From assembly GCA_015680685.1 (NCBI GenBank), contig MNCI01014752.1, positions 287,270-351,269 on the forward strand: a stretch of DNA of 64,000 bases. Reading direction: 5' to 3'. Positions 33,303 through 44,121 of this stretch are shown one piece after another. The stretch's first letter is position 1, and every line of letters starts with the position of its first letter. The notes beneath the pieces are model-generated. The model searched no databases. It was not told where the DNA came from and saw nothing but the letters and a program-made list of their open reading frames with translations. Origin of the DNA: Gnetum montanum. Taxonomy: Eukaryota > Streptophyta > Gnetopsida > Gnetales > Gnetaceae. The position numbers were made by a program, and so were the translations under genes.

Positions 33303-33340
33303 TGATGAATCATATTTTTACATGCTCCGATATTGGATAT
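33303..33340 (+). repeat. 5' tip of element D's 5' LTR
   Basis: TGATGAATCATATTTTTACA... matches the start of D's 3' LTR at 49360 base for base except a few substitutions, and stops where element C begins. The last five bases, GATAT, are the target duplication of C. Confidence 0.85.
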
Positions 33341-34018
33341 TGATAGTAGTGAGGTACCCCTACACCCAACCATACAAATCACTAAGGTATTATGCATAAT
33401 TTGGTTGAATTCTATGGAGCTATAGTTATATAGTACATTAGTTTCTCTAGGAAGTGAAATGAGCATTAAGAATGTTTATTGTCTTTTCAACTACACTTGT
33501 GAGGCTCAAGGGTATGGTTTAAGTGTAATTGAGGTATGTAATTTTTTATCATTTTATGTTTTATATACATGATCGCCTACAACAAGAATGAAAAGTAAAA
33601 TAATTTAAAATCTCATTCATTTAGTACTTATCTAGCCTAACACATGTAATCATTCCACTTTCCTGAACACATCTTGAACACATATAGTGCTGCTAGGTAC
33701 CAAACGTTAAGTATTGTTGGGTTGCCAAGTACTATATGTATGTTCAAAGTGGTCATGCTTACGTTCATTAACTACTGGAAATAAATTGCTTAATTGAAAT
33801 GTAGTAAAGTAAAGTACATTAAAATAAACATTAATATAGTCTTAGGGCTACAAGGATTATCAAAAGAGCTCATTTTATTTCCATCACACTACTATGCTCA
33901 GGTACATCAGTGCTCAAAAAAAGAATTGTACACACTTAGACTCCTTCTATAGGTACTTAGAAAATATTCTAACTATAAGGAAAATAAATTGCAAGAGCTT
34001 CACTACTTTGGCTAAAAA
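33341..34018 (-). repeat. 3' LTR of element C (incomplete at assembly gap)
   Basis: Starts TGATAGTAGTGAGGTACC and follows the other subfamily-II LTRs for about 678 bp until the N at 34019. The U3 end and polypurine tract are missing: sequence resumes within the 3' non-coding region. Confidence 0.85.
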
Positions 34019-34019
34019 N
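34019..34019. other. Assembly gap (N)
   Basis: A single N joins LTR sequence to the 3' internal region of C. By comparison with element B, roughly 150-350 bp (U3 end, polypurine tract) should lie between, so the gap size is not real. Confidence 0.8.
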
Positions 34020-35959
34020 TGAGTGCCCAAGTGTACGAAGATACAATTTTTACAAAATTGGGTGTTCATAATAAGAGAAGTGAAAACCCTATATAACATT
34101 GAAATCCAACACCTCTTGATAGTAGAAGAATGAGAGAGAAGAGATCCAACGATCATGAACGATCCTCATTGTATGGTACTACTGCATCATCCTTAGTGAA
34201 GGCAGTCCTACTTCTAGTCCATGCTTCCCACTGCAATCACAATAGAATCATAAATTAGTATGGAATGCATAATGCATAACTATTAAATGCCTTTTCTCAT
34301 CAGTGGTTACACTTGGCTAGGTTGTGATTGTGGTAGATTGATTATTTTAGTAGTGTTAGTGGGAAGGCTAACAAATAGGGTAAAATAGATAAGTGGTCCA
34401 TAAAATTTGAAAAAGTTCAAAACAAAGAAAATATTTGAAGAGGGTGTAAGAATTCACAATAATAAAAAGGAAAGTTTACTAAAAAATTTTGTGAAGATGT
34501 ACACAATTGGATTTCATTAATGGGGTAAACAAAAAGAATTTGATTATAAGAATATATAAGGATAAAGAACTTAACTAATCCAACCAAAAGGTATGAAAGT
34601 GGGTCCTCCCCAAAATAGGCATAGGCCTTTTTATGCCCTTGCATAACTTCAAACCAAAGAGTCCATGGGCTCTATGGATGATTAATGGTTATAGAAGGTT
34701 AAGTACAAAAACTTGGAAGAAACTAACTAAAAATTTTGACACATCAAACTAGGAAATCAAACTAGAACATGAAACTAGTAGTGAGGTGACATATGGAAAG
34801 CAAGGATGGATGAGAGAGAGAGAGAGTGGAACGGAGTTCCTAATTAGGGTCACATAAATCCCCTTGTGGATTTTATGGTTAAATGACTTGATAGGATCTA
34901 TCCTTAGTCCAAACCAAAACCAACCACGTTTAGTGACTTTGCATTATAATTCTAAGACTAATCCATCCCTTGAGACACAAGAGTGCTCCCATAGAACAAC
35001 CACCATTCCTTATTAGAGAAGAAGTAGGAAGTGAGGAAGGGTCTTAGTTAGAGGGGATGAGTCCCATAACCAGTGCTTGTAGCCTGTTTATTTTGTCTAA
35101 GGGGTGTGATTTGAATTCCTATTGTTCTTTCTGAAATGGAAACCACACCATGCAAAGACACATGCATTTATTTTATCTAGGGGATGTGCTTTAAATTCTC
35201 ATCTTTTTTTTTATAAGAACCACACCATGCAAGGACTTATTTAACTTCCTTTTATTGATCAACATAGAATGGTAAGAAGTTCATTGAAACACACATGCAC
35301 CTAGGTAAACAAAAAGGCACAAAGAATACCAAATTCCTTTGAAGCCACACCCTGTTCAAACCTTTGAATCCTTCCCAATTTTAAAAACTACCAAAGTCAT
35401 AAATTTATTAAAGCTTTATTAATGAAAAAGGGATTGCACATTTCTAGAATAAGGAAAACCATAAAGTTTGTGGATGGGTGCATGTTGTGGACTCACTGCC
35501 TATTGCATGAAAAAGAAACCATATTCTAATTATCTAGAACAAAGCTCAAAGCTAAAAAATAGATACCAATAATCAAATAAAAAAAATAGTACATGCCACC
35601 ATCAAGCAATTCATTACCATTGTACCTAGCACTTATTAACAAAAAAGTTAAAAAATCACACCAAATAAAGTAAAAGAAAATATAAAAAAAGTGTAAAATG
35701 CTCAAGAAATAGAAAATGTACTATCGATGGTGTAAAAAAAATTAGAAAAGGTTAATAACATGAAAACCAAAAAATGTAAAATAAAGAATGTGTAAAACTA
35801 AAAATTGTAAGATAAAAATGTGTAAAACAAAAAAGTTGAAAGACTAAAGAGTTGCTTATATGGTTAGCATGGGTGGCCATCTCTCCCATGACTAAGTTGA
35901 AAGGAGGAGATCAAAAATATGGAGTGTGGTTATGCATTTGATGAGGTTTTTATTGTATT
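34020..35959 (-). other. 3' non-coding region of element C
   Basis: Shares blocks with B, D, E and H. It includes the splice-acceptor-like site GTGATTGCAG|TGGGAAGC (minus, junction 34231/34230), GAGAGAGAGAGAG near 34820, two successive copies of the ACCACACCATGCAA block (35147 and 35219), a TTTTGTTTTACA-type array (35690-35840, complement) and the second polypurine motif ACTTAGTCATGGGAGAGATG (minus, near 35875-35895). Confidence 0.7.
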
Positions 35960-37113
35960 AGTTGGCTTATGCTCATGGAAAGGTTTGATTTGTTGAATGT
36001 TGACTAGCTATTTCTTGTTTGGGTTCTCAGGCTTGTAGATCATCATGGCCCTAGAAGGAAAAGTCTCATAAATAATTTAAGGTCTTTCCCACAACATTTA
36101 AAACATAGTTCGTTGAGGTACATGTGTGGGGTTCTAGTAGAGAACCTTATCTTCCAATTGAAATTTGACTTTTCTAACTTTTAGGTCATGACACATTTTG
36201 TTGTAGACCTTATGCAACTCATTATATGATAGGGCTACTAATCAATTTTCATCTAGTAGGTTGAGATTTATTAGTATTTCTTTTTGGGTTAGACTTATGT
36301 CAAGGTTAAGGTCACAAGTTTTTGAAAGTGTACAAATCTCAGATTGAACAGGGAGTGTTGGTAATTTTCTATACATAAGCTCATAGGGAAAATAACTTAT
36401 AGGAAGTTTCCATGTTAAGCGATAAGCCCAAAGAGCATTATTGAGTTTTGTGCTCCAGTCTTTTCTATATTTGCTAATAGTTCTTGTTAGTATTCTTGTG
36501 ATTTCCCTATTGGTAACCTCAGCTTGACCATTAGCTTGGGGATGATAAGGTTTTTTGAGTCTATGTTCAACCCCCAATCATTGCATGAGCTTTTGAAAAG
36601 TAGTGCCTATAAAGTGAGTTCCATTATCAGAAATTAATGTACATGGCATACCAAACTTATTTACAACATTTTTTTGTAAAAATTGAGTAGCAATAGAAGA
36701 TGTATAGTCAATGATAGCTTCTACTTCTACCCATTTCATATAATAGTCAATAGCAACTATGATGTATGCCTATCCATTTGACATGAACATGATGGAACCC
36801 ATGAAATCAATGCCCCAGATGTAGAAGGATTCTAGTGGTTGAATCCATTGTGGAGGTCCCTCCATTCAAGAAGTTATTCTAGCATCTTGTTGGAATCGTT
36901 CACAAGAGCAGACATAATGGTAAGCATCCCTAAAGATTGTTGGCCAACAGTACCTTCCATTAGGATTTTAATGGTTGTGCATCTCCTAGCATAGTATCTT
37001 CCATAAGGACCTTCATGAGCATCTTGGAGAATGCATAGTTGATCAGCATTAGGGACACACCAACGAACTTGTCCATTAGTGTACAACTTATAGAGGTGTT
37101 CATTGATCTCCAT
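35960..37113 (-). pseudogene. int: Integrase of element C (broken)
   Basis: Zinc-binding part with RWCVPNADQLCILQDAHEGP (about 37010-37080), core with GIDFMGSIMF-, ISDNGTHF- and the intact YHPQANGQAEVTNREI motif (36510-36560; Glu codon at 36518-36520), and a C-terminal part with FPYELMYRKLPTLPV and LNLLDEN (36242-36400). The 111-residue frame 36242-36577 is the longest open piece. A 61-bp assembly duplication around the N at 37131 breaks the upstream part. Confidence 0.85.
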
Positions 37114-37130
37114 AAAGTGTTTTACTTGGT

Positions 37131-37131
37131 N
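37131..37131. other. Assembly join (N) between duplicated ends
   Basis: The 61 bases before the N (37070-37130, TGTCCATTAGTGTAC...TTACTTGGT) are repeated exactly after it (37132-37192). This is most simply an unmerged contig overlap, so one copy is artificial. Confidence 0.9.
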
Positions 37132-37199
37132 TGTCCATTAGTGTACAACTTATAGAGGTGTTCATTGATCTCCATAAAGTGTTTTACTTGGTGAAGAAA

Positions 37200-38680
37200 T
37201 TGTTGTTTCTTTCAGTGATCCAATCCCTATGGCATCTCTAAAGTGAGAAAATAGGTAAGAATGCCATCATACCATTTTGGCTCATTGGGTAGTTGTTTAG
37301 TTATAGCTTCAAAAAAGAGAAGTTCATTAGGAAACATATTAAAGAGTGGACTTTCTTCCTCTTTATCATCCCATCAAAATTAAGACAAGTGATTAGCGAC
37401 CACATTCTTAGTGTCCTTTTAATCTACCATCATAAGATCAAATTCTTGCAAGATCACCAACCATCATATGACATGGGGGTTCATTGTTGGATTGTTCATT
37501 AGAAAGTAGATGGCACTATGATTTGTGTGCACAAATACCTTATATCCAAGCACATAATGCCTAAACTTCTCTAGAGAAAACACCACCACCATCAATTCTT
37601 TCTCTGTAGCAATGTAGTTCAATTGTGCATCTACAATGCTTTGGCTAGTACAATGGATGTAGTATGAATGTTTCTTGTCATCTAACTATGCCAACATTGC
37701 TCCTAAGGCATAATTTAATGCATTCGTCATGATATGAAATGGTCTGGACTAGTCAGGTGCTTATAGGATTAGAGTTTCTACAAGCTTCTCTTTCATTTTT
37801 TGGAATTTTTTCTCACATTCTATGGTCTAGACAAAGGGGGCATCTTTCTTTGTTAGCACCACCAATAGTTTAATGATCCTAGAAAAATTCTCTATGAATC
37901 ATCGGTAGTAGCTAGTATGTCCAAGGAATGACTGAACATATTTAACAATTTATGGTTGGTGGGTTATTCCTTGGATGACCCTTATTTTTTTAGGGCCTAC
38001 CTCAATTCCTATTTGCAATATTCTATGCCCCAATACAATGCCCTCTTGGACCATTAAATGAATTTTTTTCCAATTGAGCTACAAGTTGGTTTTAACACAT
38101 TATTTTAGCACTTGCTCAAAGTGGTATAAGGCTTTCTCAAATGTAGCTCCATAAGTAGAGAAGTCATCCATGAAGACTTCCATACCACTACCAATCTATT
38201 TTTGAAATATGCTCAAAACCAGGCATTAGAATGTGGTAAGAGCATTACATAGACCAAATGACATCTTGCGATATGCAAAAGTCCTCTAAGAACTCATGAA
38301 TGTTGTCTTTACTTAGTCTTTTGGTGTAATTTAAATTTGGTTATAGCCACTAGAACCATCTAGAAAGTTGTAGTAGCAATGCTAAGATATTGTACTGAGC
38401 ACTTGGTTAACAAATGGCAATGAAAATGATCTTTGAATGTTGCCATATTCAATAGCCAAAAGTTGATGTAGACTCACCACTTGCCATCTTTCTTTAGCAC
38501 AATTATGAGTGGACTAACCCACTCACTATCCACAATGGGATAGATGAACCTCGGCTTAAGGAGTTGCTTGATTTCCTCAACAATCTGCTTTAGTTTGAGG
38601 TTAAATCACCTTTGTGGCTATCTTTTTGACTCATGGTTAGATTAGTGTAGATACAATGCTAGCATATCCTAAGATCAATC
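37200..38680 (-). pseudogene. pol: Reverse transcriptase and RNase H of element C (broken)
   Basis: RT motifs on the minus strand: KQIVEEIKQLL (about 38570-38600), EWVSPLIIVLKK near 38500-38530, FLDG and GYNQI remnants near 38340-38370, and the catalytic EVFMDDFSTYGA box with MDD codons at 38163-38171. RNase H follows, with DALNYALGAMLA near 37700-37730 and a KELMVVVFSLEKF-like block near 37570-37600. Stops throughout. The intact MDD contrasts with MVG in element B. Confidence 0.83.
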
Positions 38681-39059
38681 ACTATGAGTTTAGGATATGA
38701 CCAAGCAAAATTTTTTGATCATTTTTCAACTACCTTCAATAGCATTTCTTTTTGCTCTAGAGTAAGATTGGCATTGATTATAACTGACTTCCCATTTTTC
38801 AAACACACATATTCCATTCTAACCAGTAGCATTTTCAGTTCAAGGGGCTCTTGTTTAACTTTTCTGAAATTTCCAACTCTCCATAGTGAGTATCATGATT
38901 TGTATCATCAGAGAGTTGTTGATGAACTTGCTCTAGTTCATTCATGCTTATGAAATATGTGCATGTTAGGCACTTAGTTGGTTTCATGTAAAGTGTTCTG
39001 CTTTCAAAATTAGCCATCAGCCATTGGGTACCTTCCTATTTTGTGGTTGCTATGTATAG

Positions 39060-39690
39060 ACACCTTTGGAATTCTACTTTTGGTGCACACTACTGACATG
39101 TATATTTAGATGCTTACTTTATGGCCTAGAGTTTTTGCATACAATTACACTGTGTATCATAGTATGTGATGCATGGAATGCTCTTCTTCTCAATATTTTT
39201 GAATGCATTTTCTTTAGATATTTCTAGAGAAAGATCTCTAAAGGCCATTCTTGCATTGACCGTACTCAGCCATGCCCTTCCTATGATGATTAGGAAGTCC
39301 CCTTTGTAGTTCTCCACTTTGATTACTAGGAAATTAGTAGGATAAGACTACCCATAGATAGTGATCATAATGTCTTCTACAAATTCCAATAAAATAGTAA
39401 TGGATTGGTCTACCAACTACAATCTGTTGTTGCTCTTCTTAAGAAGAGGCAGGTTCCAAGCAATGTACATCTTATGAGAAATTAAATTAACACTAGAGCC
39501 TTAATTGAGAAGAGCCTTGCCCAATTCATTCCTAGTAATGTACAAATAAATTAGAGGACTTCCAGGATTGCCTAATTTCCTAGGAAGGTTTCTTGCATGG
39601 ATCCAATCAAATACAGTATGAGTGAGCATTATGATATGGATCCTAGGCATGTATTGGTTTAAAGGAAACTCAAAGGTGTGTGATACAAAA
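39060..39690 (-). pseudogene. pr: Protease of element C (catalytic Asp to Asn)
   Basis: The active-site strand reads KALLN-stop-GSSVNLIS near 39490-39515 (Asp of LLDLG is Asn, and the next Leu codon is TAA). The downstream frame 39126-39317 has FLIIIGRAWLSTVNARM, the C-terminal Gly-Arg motif, and ITYYDTQCNCMQ. Confidence 0.75.
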
Positions 39691-42146
39691 AAGGATGAAG
39701 GACCAAGGTTGTTAACCGTGGGTGTATGTCAATGCTTAGATGGACTACAGGATCAAAAGAAAGGTCTTTTCTTTGATTGAGTGTTCAACCCTTCTAATTG
39801 ATTAACTGGTTGTAAGTTAACAGTCCTTGTAGCATTGCGTTGTTCCAATTGAGTTGGTAGTTCATCCTACATAGGTGGAGTAGGTGGTAGCTATGTGGGT
39901 AGAGGAGGAGCATGTGCAAGGATAGGAGGAGTATAAGGGTAAGAGGTGGTATCCCTTCTTTGATGTGGAGAATGAGGTTAATAATAATTAGAAGGGTGGT
40001 AGTGATGCTGGAAAGTAGATATGTGACTAGAGGAGTCATGTGGAGACAATAGTTATTGAACATAGTAACCATATGGATCAGGTAATCAATAAGGGTATTG
40101 TTACCTTGGTGGTGCCAGCACCCATTATTATGGTTTCTGCCATTGTTGATACTACTCATATGGTTGCTAGTTGAACTACCTAAAATTACCTTGAGGGTAA
40201 GGTAATCTTTTGAATGTTTGCCTTTGTGTAAGTCATGGATCTAAAGCATACATCCTAGACTCTTGTAGATGTGACACAATGGGGCAACATCTCTTAGGAT
40301 GTTCATATTAACAGACATCACACCCATGATCATCATCTAATTCATTGTTCAAAACTACTTCGATTGTAGCAATCTTGCCCTTACCTTTGTGATAGGCACA
40401 TTCAGCCTTCTTACACCTCCTACACTCATTATCGCTACCTTGTTCCTTGGACTCTTCAGTAATTTTGAGGATAGCTTGAAATCTACTATCCATGGAGTCC
40501 CATAACTGATCAACCTTGGCCATAAATTTAGATTAAAATTTTTGAAATGAGATGGTTTTCTTATTCATCCCCTCATCAAGTACAAACTTGTCCTCACTAT
40601 CACAGAATCGAATCTTTCTCTTACGAATGGAAGGATCACAGTTGTACTCTTTTGCACTTTCTCATTTTCTTAATTTGTCCTCCTCTTTAGCTACCTACTT
40701 GATTAATTATTGTATTTGACAAGCACTTAGTTCTAATAGTCATCCCTTGGCATAGACACCAAGGGTTCTCCTTGTTTTTGATCGAAGCTTGTTTACTATG
40801 TGGCAAAGTTGATCCAGCTGAGAATAACCATGGCTAGGACATTTGTGCATTAAGGAATAATATTGGTCGATTGTGGTGTTCAAGGGTTCATGTGTTCCTT
40901 GTTTCCATCCTTGGATTTGCCTTCTCAAGTTAGACATTCTGGAGTATGTTTGATATTTATCATTGAACAACTTTAGCATGGTACTCCATCGTCTAATACA
41001 TTTCGGCTCTAAGGACTGGTACCAGTTCTCTACTTCCTTGATGAGTTTCCTAGGGAATAATTTAAGTTTCTTCCACTCATTCTCTATGTTTTGCAAGGCA
41101 CATGCATCTTAGAAAGCTTAGAGGTGATTCTGTGGATTAGAGTTATATCCTCCTTCAAATTGAGGAGTATTGTTAATGTCTAACCTTTTGATTTGACTAT
41201 CCTTCACATGCCTTATTGAAATTCTTACTAACTCTACAATATTAAGCATACTGTGGGTAGCAAGTAGAGGCTCATCGAGGCCTTGATCATGGTGCCTACG
41301 ATGTCCTCAACTATCCCTTTGTTTATGGTGATGTGCGTCTCTTGAACATTTTCATCTTGGATCTTACCTTTTCTGATAGTCCCTTCGATCATTTTGGTCT
41401 CATTAGTTATTTTGTTCATTTTAGTCACCTCTATCATGGTCTTGCCTTCTGCGGTCATGGTCAAAGCTAGAAGAAGAAGATGATGATGATGAAGAGGAAG
41501 AGGAAGGAGAACTAGCACCACCATAGTGCCTACTACCACCTCTCCAGTGATTATGAACATGATCATGATCTTGTTTCTTGTTTGCATCCCTACCTTGACT
41601 TGCCCCTTTAGATCCTTCTTTGTCATTAGATCCATTTTTACCAGAACCAAGATTGTAAATTTTGGATTGCAAGTTCTAGCTTTGACCTTTATCACCAAAG
41701 TCAAAGAGAGGAGTTTCATTGAATGGAAAACCCCTAGAGAAGGGTTCCCCACTAGCTTGTTGGTATAGTAGAAATGAAGAATCATTAAGTTCTTTTTCTT
41801 TCAAAAATTCATAGTGTTGTTCTATCTATTAGTCCTACAAACGTTGTGCTTTAGTGGGATGATAATTCCTAGCATTAGTATCTTCCACAATATACTCCGC
41901 ATGACGGTCCTGGAGACCACATCAGATAAGCATTTGGTACAGCATTGTAGGAGCAACTCAATTGGGTGGCAACACAAGGTTAACTTCCTTGTCATACCAT
42001 TGTAGTTGTTCATCCTAGTGTGGGATGAAGGTGAAGTTCGATACATACTCATTAGGATGAGTATACACAATTCGATATTGTTGAGGCATTGGCTGATAAG
42101 CTTTATCAAACTTGGATGGAGAATCTCTCTTGTGAGAAGAAGACAT
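39691..42146 (-). pseudogene. gag: gag of element C (broken)
   Basis: Start codon at 42146 (MSSSHKRDSPSKFDKAYQP). The N-terminal domain has HPNEYVSNFTFIPH. A serine run (SSSSSSSSSSSS, about 41460-41510) and Asp/His/Arg-rich segment follow. The capsid helical region is open at 40740-41096 (NIENEWKKLKLFPRKLIKE, LFNDKYQTYSRMSNLRRQIQGWKQGTHEP). A zinc knuckle with CDVC remains near 40308-40330, and the Pro-rich tail is near 39900-40000. The N at 42173 duplicates the start region. Confidence 0.82.
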
Positions 42147-42172
42147 TTTCAGTTAGAAGAATAAAAATCACA

Positions 42173-42173
42173 N
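42173..42173. other. Assembly join (N) between duplicated ends
   Basis: The 43 bases at 42130-42172 (TTGTGAGAAGAAGACATTTT...) recur exactly at 42174-42216. The gag start codon of element C is therefore duplicated artificially. Confidence 0.9.
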
Positions 42174-42330
42174 TTGTGAGAAGAAGACATTTTCAGTTAG
42201 AAGAATAAAAATCACAATGTGCTTCTAAATATTGTTGTACTAATCTTGAGATGTGATGTGACTCTAAAGTTCATTACAATGATTTAAATACTTTCACTAG
42301 GTCCTAGATAACACATGAAACAACCAAAAG

Positions 42331-42350
42331 GTCCCTAGCAATGATACCAA
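42331..42350 (-). other. Primer-binding site of element C
   Basis: Minus strand TTGGTATCATTGCTAGGGAC, adjacent to the LTR: tRNA-Asp type with a few transitions. Confidence 0.75.
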
Positions 42351-43185
42351 TGATGAGCAACGAGGTACCCCTATGCCCAACCATATGAATCACTAAGACG
42401 TTACATGGACCTATAGTTATATAGTATACTAGTTTCTCTAGGAAGTGAAATGAGCATTGAAAATGTTTGTTGTCTTTTCAACTACACTTATGAGGCTCAA
42501 GGGTATGGTTTAAGTGTAATTGAGGTATGTATTTTTTTATCATTTTATGTTTTATAGAAGTGATCGCCTATAACAAGAATGAAAAGTAAAGTAATTTAAA
42601 ATCTAATTCATTTACTACTTATCTAGCCTAACACAAGTAACCATTCCACTTTCCTGAACACATCTTGAACACATATAGTGCTACTAGGCTACCAAACATT
42701 AAGCGTTGTTTGGTTACCAAGTACTATATGTATGCTTGAAGTGGTTTTTCTTACATTCATTAACTGCTGGAAATAAATTATTTAATTGAAATGTAGTAAG
42801 GTAAAGTGCATAAAAGTAAAGTGTATTAAAAGAAACATTAAACTAGTCTCAATGCTACAAGGATTGTCAAAAGAGTTTGTTTTATTCTTGTCACACTATT
42901 GCACTCAGGTACATCAATGCTCAAACAAAGAACCATATACACTTATACTCCTTCTATGGGTACTCAGAAAAGATTCTAACTTTGAGGAAAATAAACTGTA
43001 AGAGCTTCGCTACGTTGGCTAAAAACTAACATAAAACTATGAAAAAAATTGAGCCCAGGCACTATATTTATAGGCTAGGGTATATGCCTCAATGTCAGAT
43101 ACTCAATGTCACAACCAGACCCCGATGTCATGTACTTGATGTCACAGCCTCGATGTTGCAACAATAGAAAAATAGTGATTCATCA
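42351..43185 (-). repeat. 5' LTR of element C
   Basis: About 835 bp with TGATGA...ATTCATCA ends. The U3 repeats a GATGTC/GATACTC motif (about 43090-43160) just upstream of the TATA region CTATAAATATAGTG (minus, 43060-43075). Confidence 0.9.
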
Positions 43186-43962
43186 GGTATTTAATATTGG
43201 AGCCTTAATATTGGAGCCCAAGGCATGATGTTGAATATCTGATATCATGGGGTATAGGCCAGCCTATAAATATAGCACTTGGGCTTATAATTTGGAGATA
43301 GTTTTCATCAATTTTTTCATAGAGTAATAATTTTTTTGTAATTTAGTCATTCTAGAATTAGAATATTTTTGAGTGCCTGCAGTAGGAGTCTTAGTGTGTA
43401 TGACCTTTATTTGAGCATTGATGTACCTAAGCACAATAGTGTGATGGGAATAAAGATGAACCCTTTTGATAATCCTTGTAGCATTGAGAATAGATTAATG
43501 TTTTCTTTAATGAATTTATTATTCATGCACTTTAATTACATAGTTAATTTCTAGTAGTTGATGAACATAAGCATGACCACTTGGTAACCTAGAAACACAT
43601 AACATTTGGTAACCCAGTAATGCTACATGCATTCAAGATGTGTTTGGGACATGGGAACGAGTACTTGTGTTAGGCTAGCTAGGTAGTAGATAAATTAAAT
43701 ATTAAATTAATTTATCCTCTATTTTTTCTCTAGGTGATTAAATTTATAAAACATAAAATGATAAAAATTATATACCTTAGTTGCACTTAACCATATACTT
43801 GTATCTCATGAGTGGCAATAAGAAGACAATGATCATTTTAATTAGATTTCACATCTTAGAACTAGTGTACTTAAGGACTTAAGGTTTGTCGAGCTCTCCT
43901 GGATCATGCATGAATGCTTGTGATTCATATGATTAGGTGTAGGGGTACCTTGTTGCTCATCA
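43186..43962 (+). repeat. 5' LTR of element D (remainder)
   Basis: Continues the LTR begun at 33303-33340. It has CCTATAAATATAGCAC (TATA box, 43264-43279) and ends GTTGCTCATCA at 43962. Head-to-head with the 5' LTR of C. Confidence 0.88.
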
Positions 43963-43982
43963 TTGCCATCATTGCTAGGGAC
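43963..43982 (+). other. Primer-binding site of element D
   Basis: TTGCCATCATTGCTAGGGAC directly after the LTR, a decayed tRNA-Asp site (TTGGCACCGTTGCCGGGGAC in the best copies). Confidence 0.7.
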
Positions 43983-44121
43983 TTTTTGGTTGTTACGTGC
44001 ACTATGTACGACTAGTGAAAAATTATTCAAATCATTGAAATGAACCTTAGAGTCATATCCTACTTAAAAAATACTACAAAAATTTCTAAAAGCACATTGC
44101 ATTTTTATTTTCTAACATAAG

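Larger units (their letters stand above)
33341..43185 (-). mobile_element. Ty3-type LTR retrotransposon C (minus strand, nested in D's LTR)
   Basis: 3' LTR at left (33341-34018, cut by an N), 3' non-coding region, INT, RNase H/RT, PR, gag, primer-binding site, 5' LTR at right (42351-43185). The target duplication is GATAT (33336-33340) / GGTAT (43186-43190). It keeps RT MDD and the integrase GQAEV motif, but has many stops, so it is the least catalytically altered pol in the window yet not active. Confidence 0.9.

Noticed and set aside
28290-34018. Pairing the LTRs at 28290-29133 and 33341-34018 as one element
   Set aside because: No primer-binding site borders 33341, and the target duplications show that 33341-34018 is the 3' LTR of C nested in D, while 28290-29133 belongs to H.
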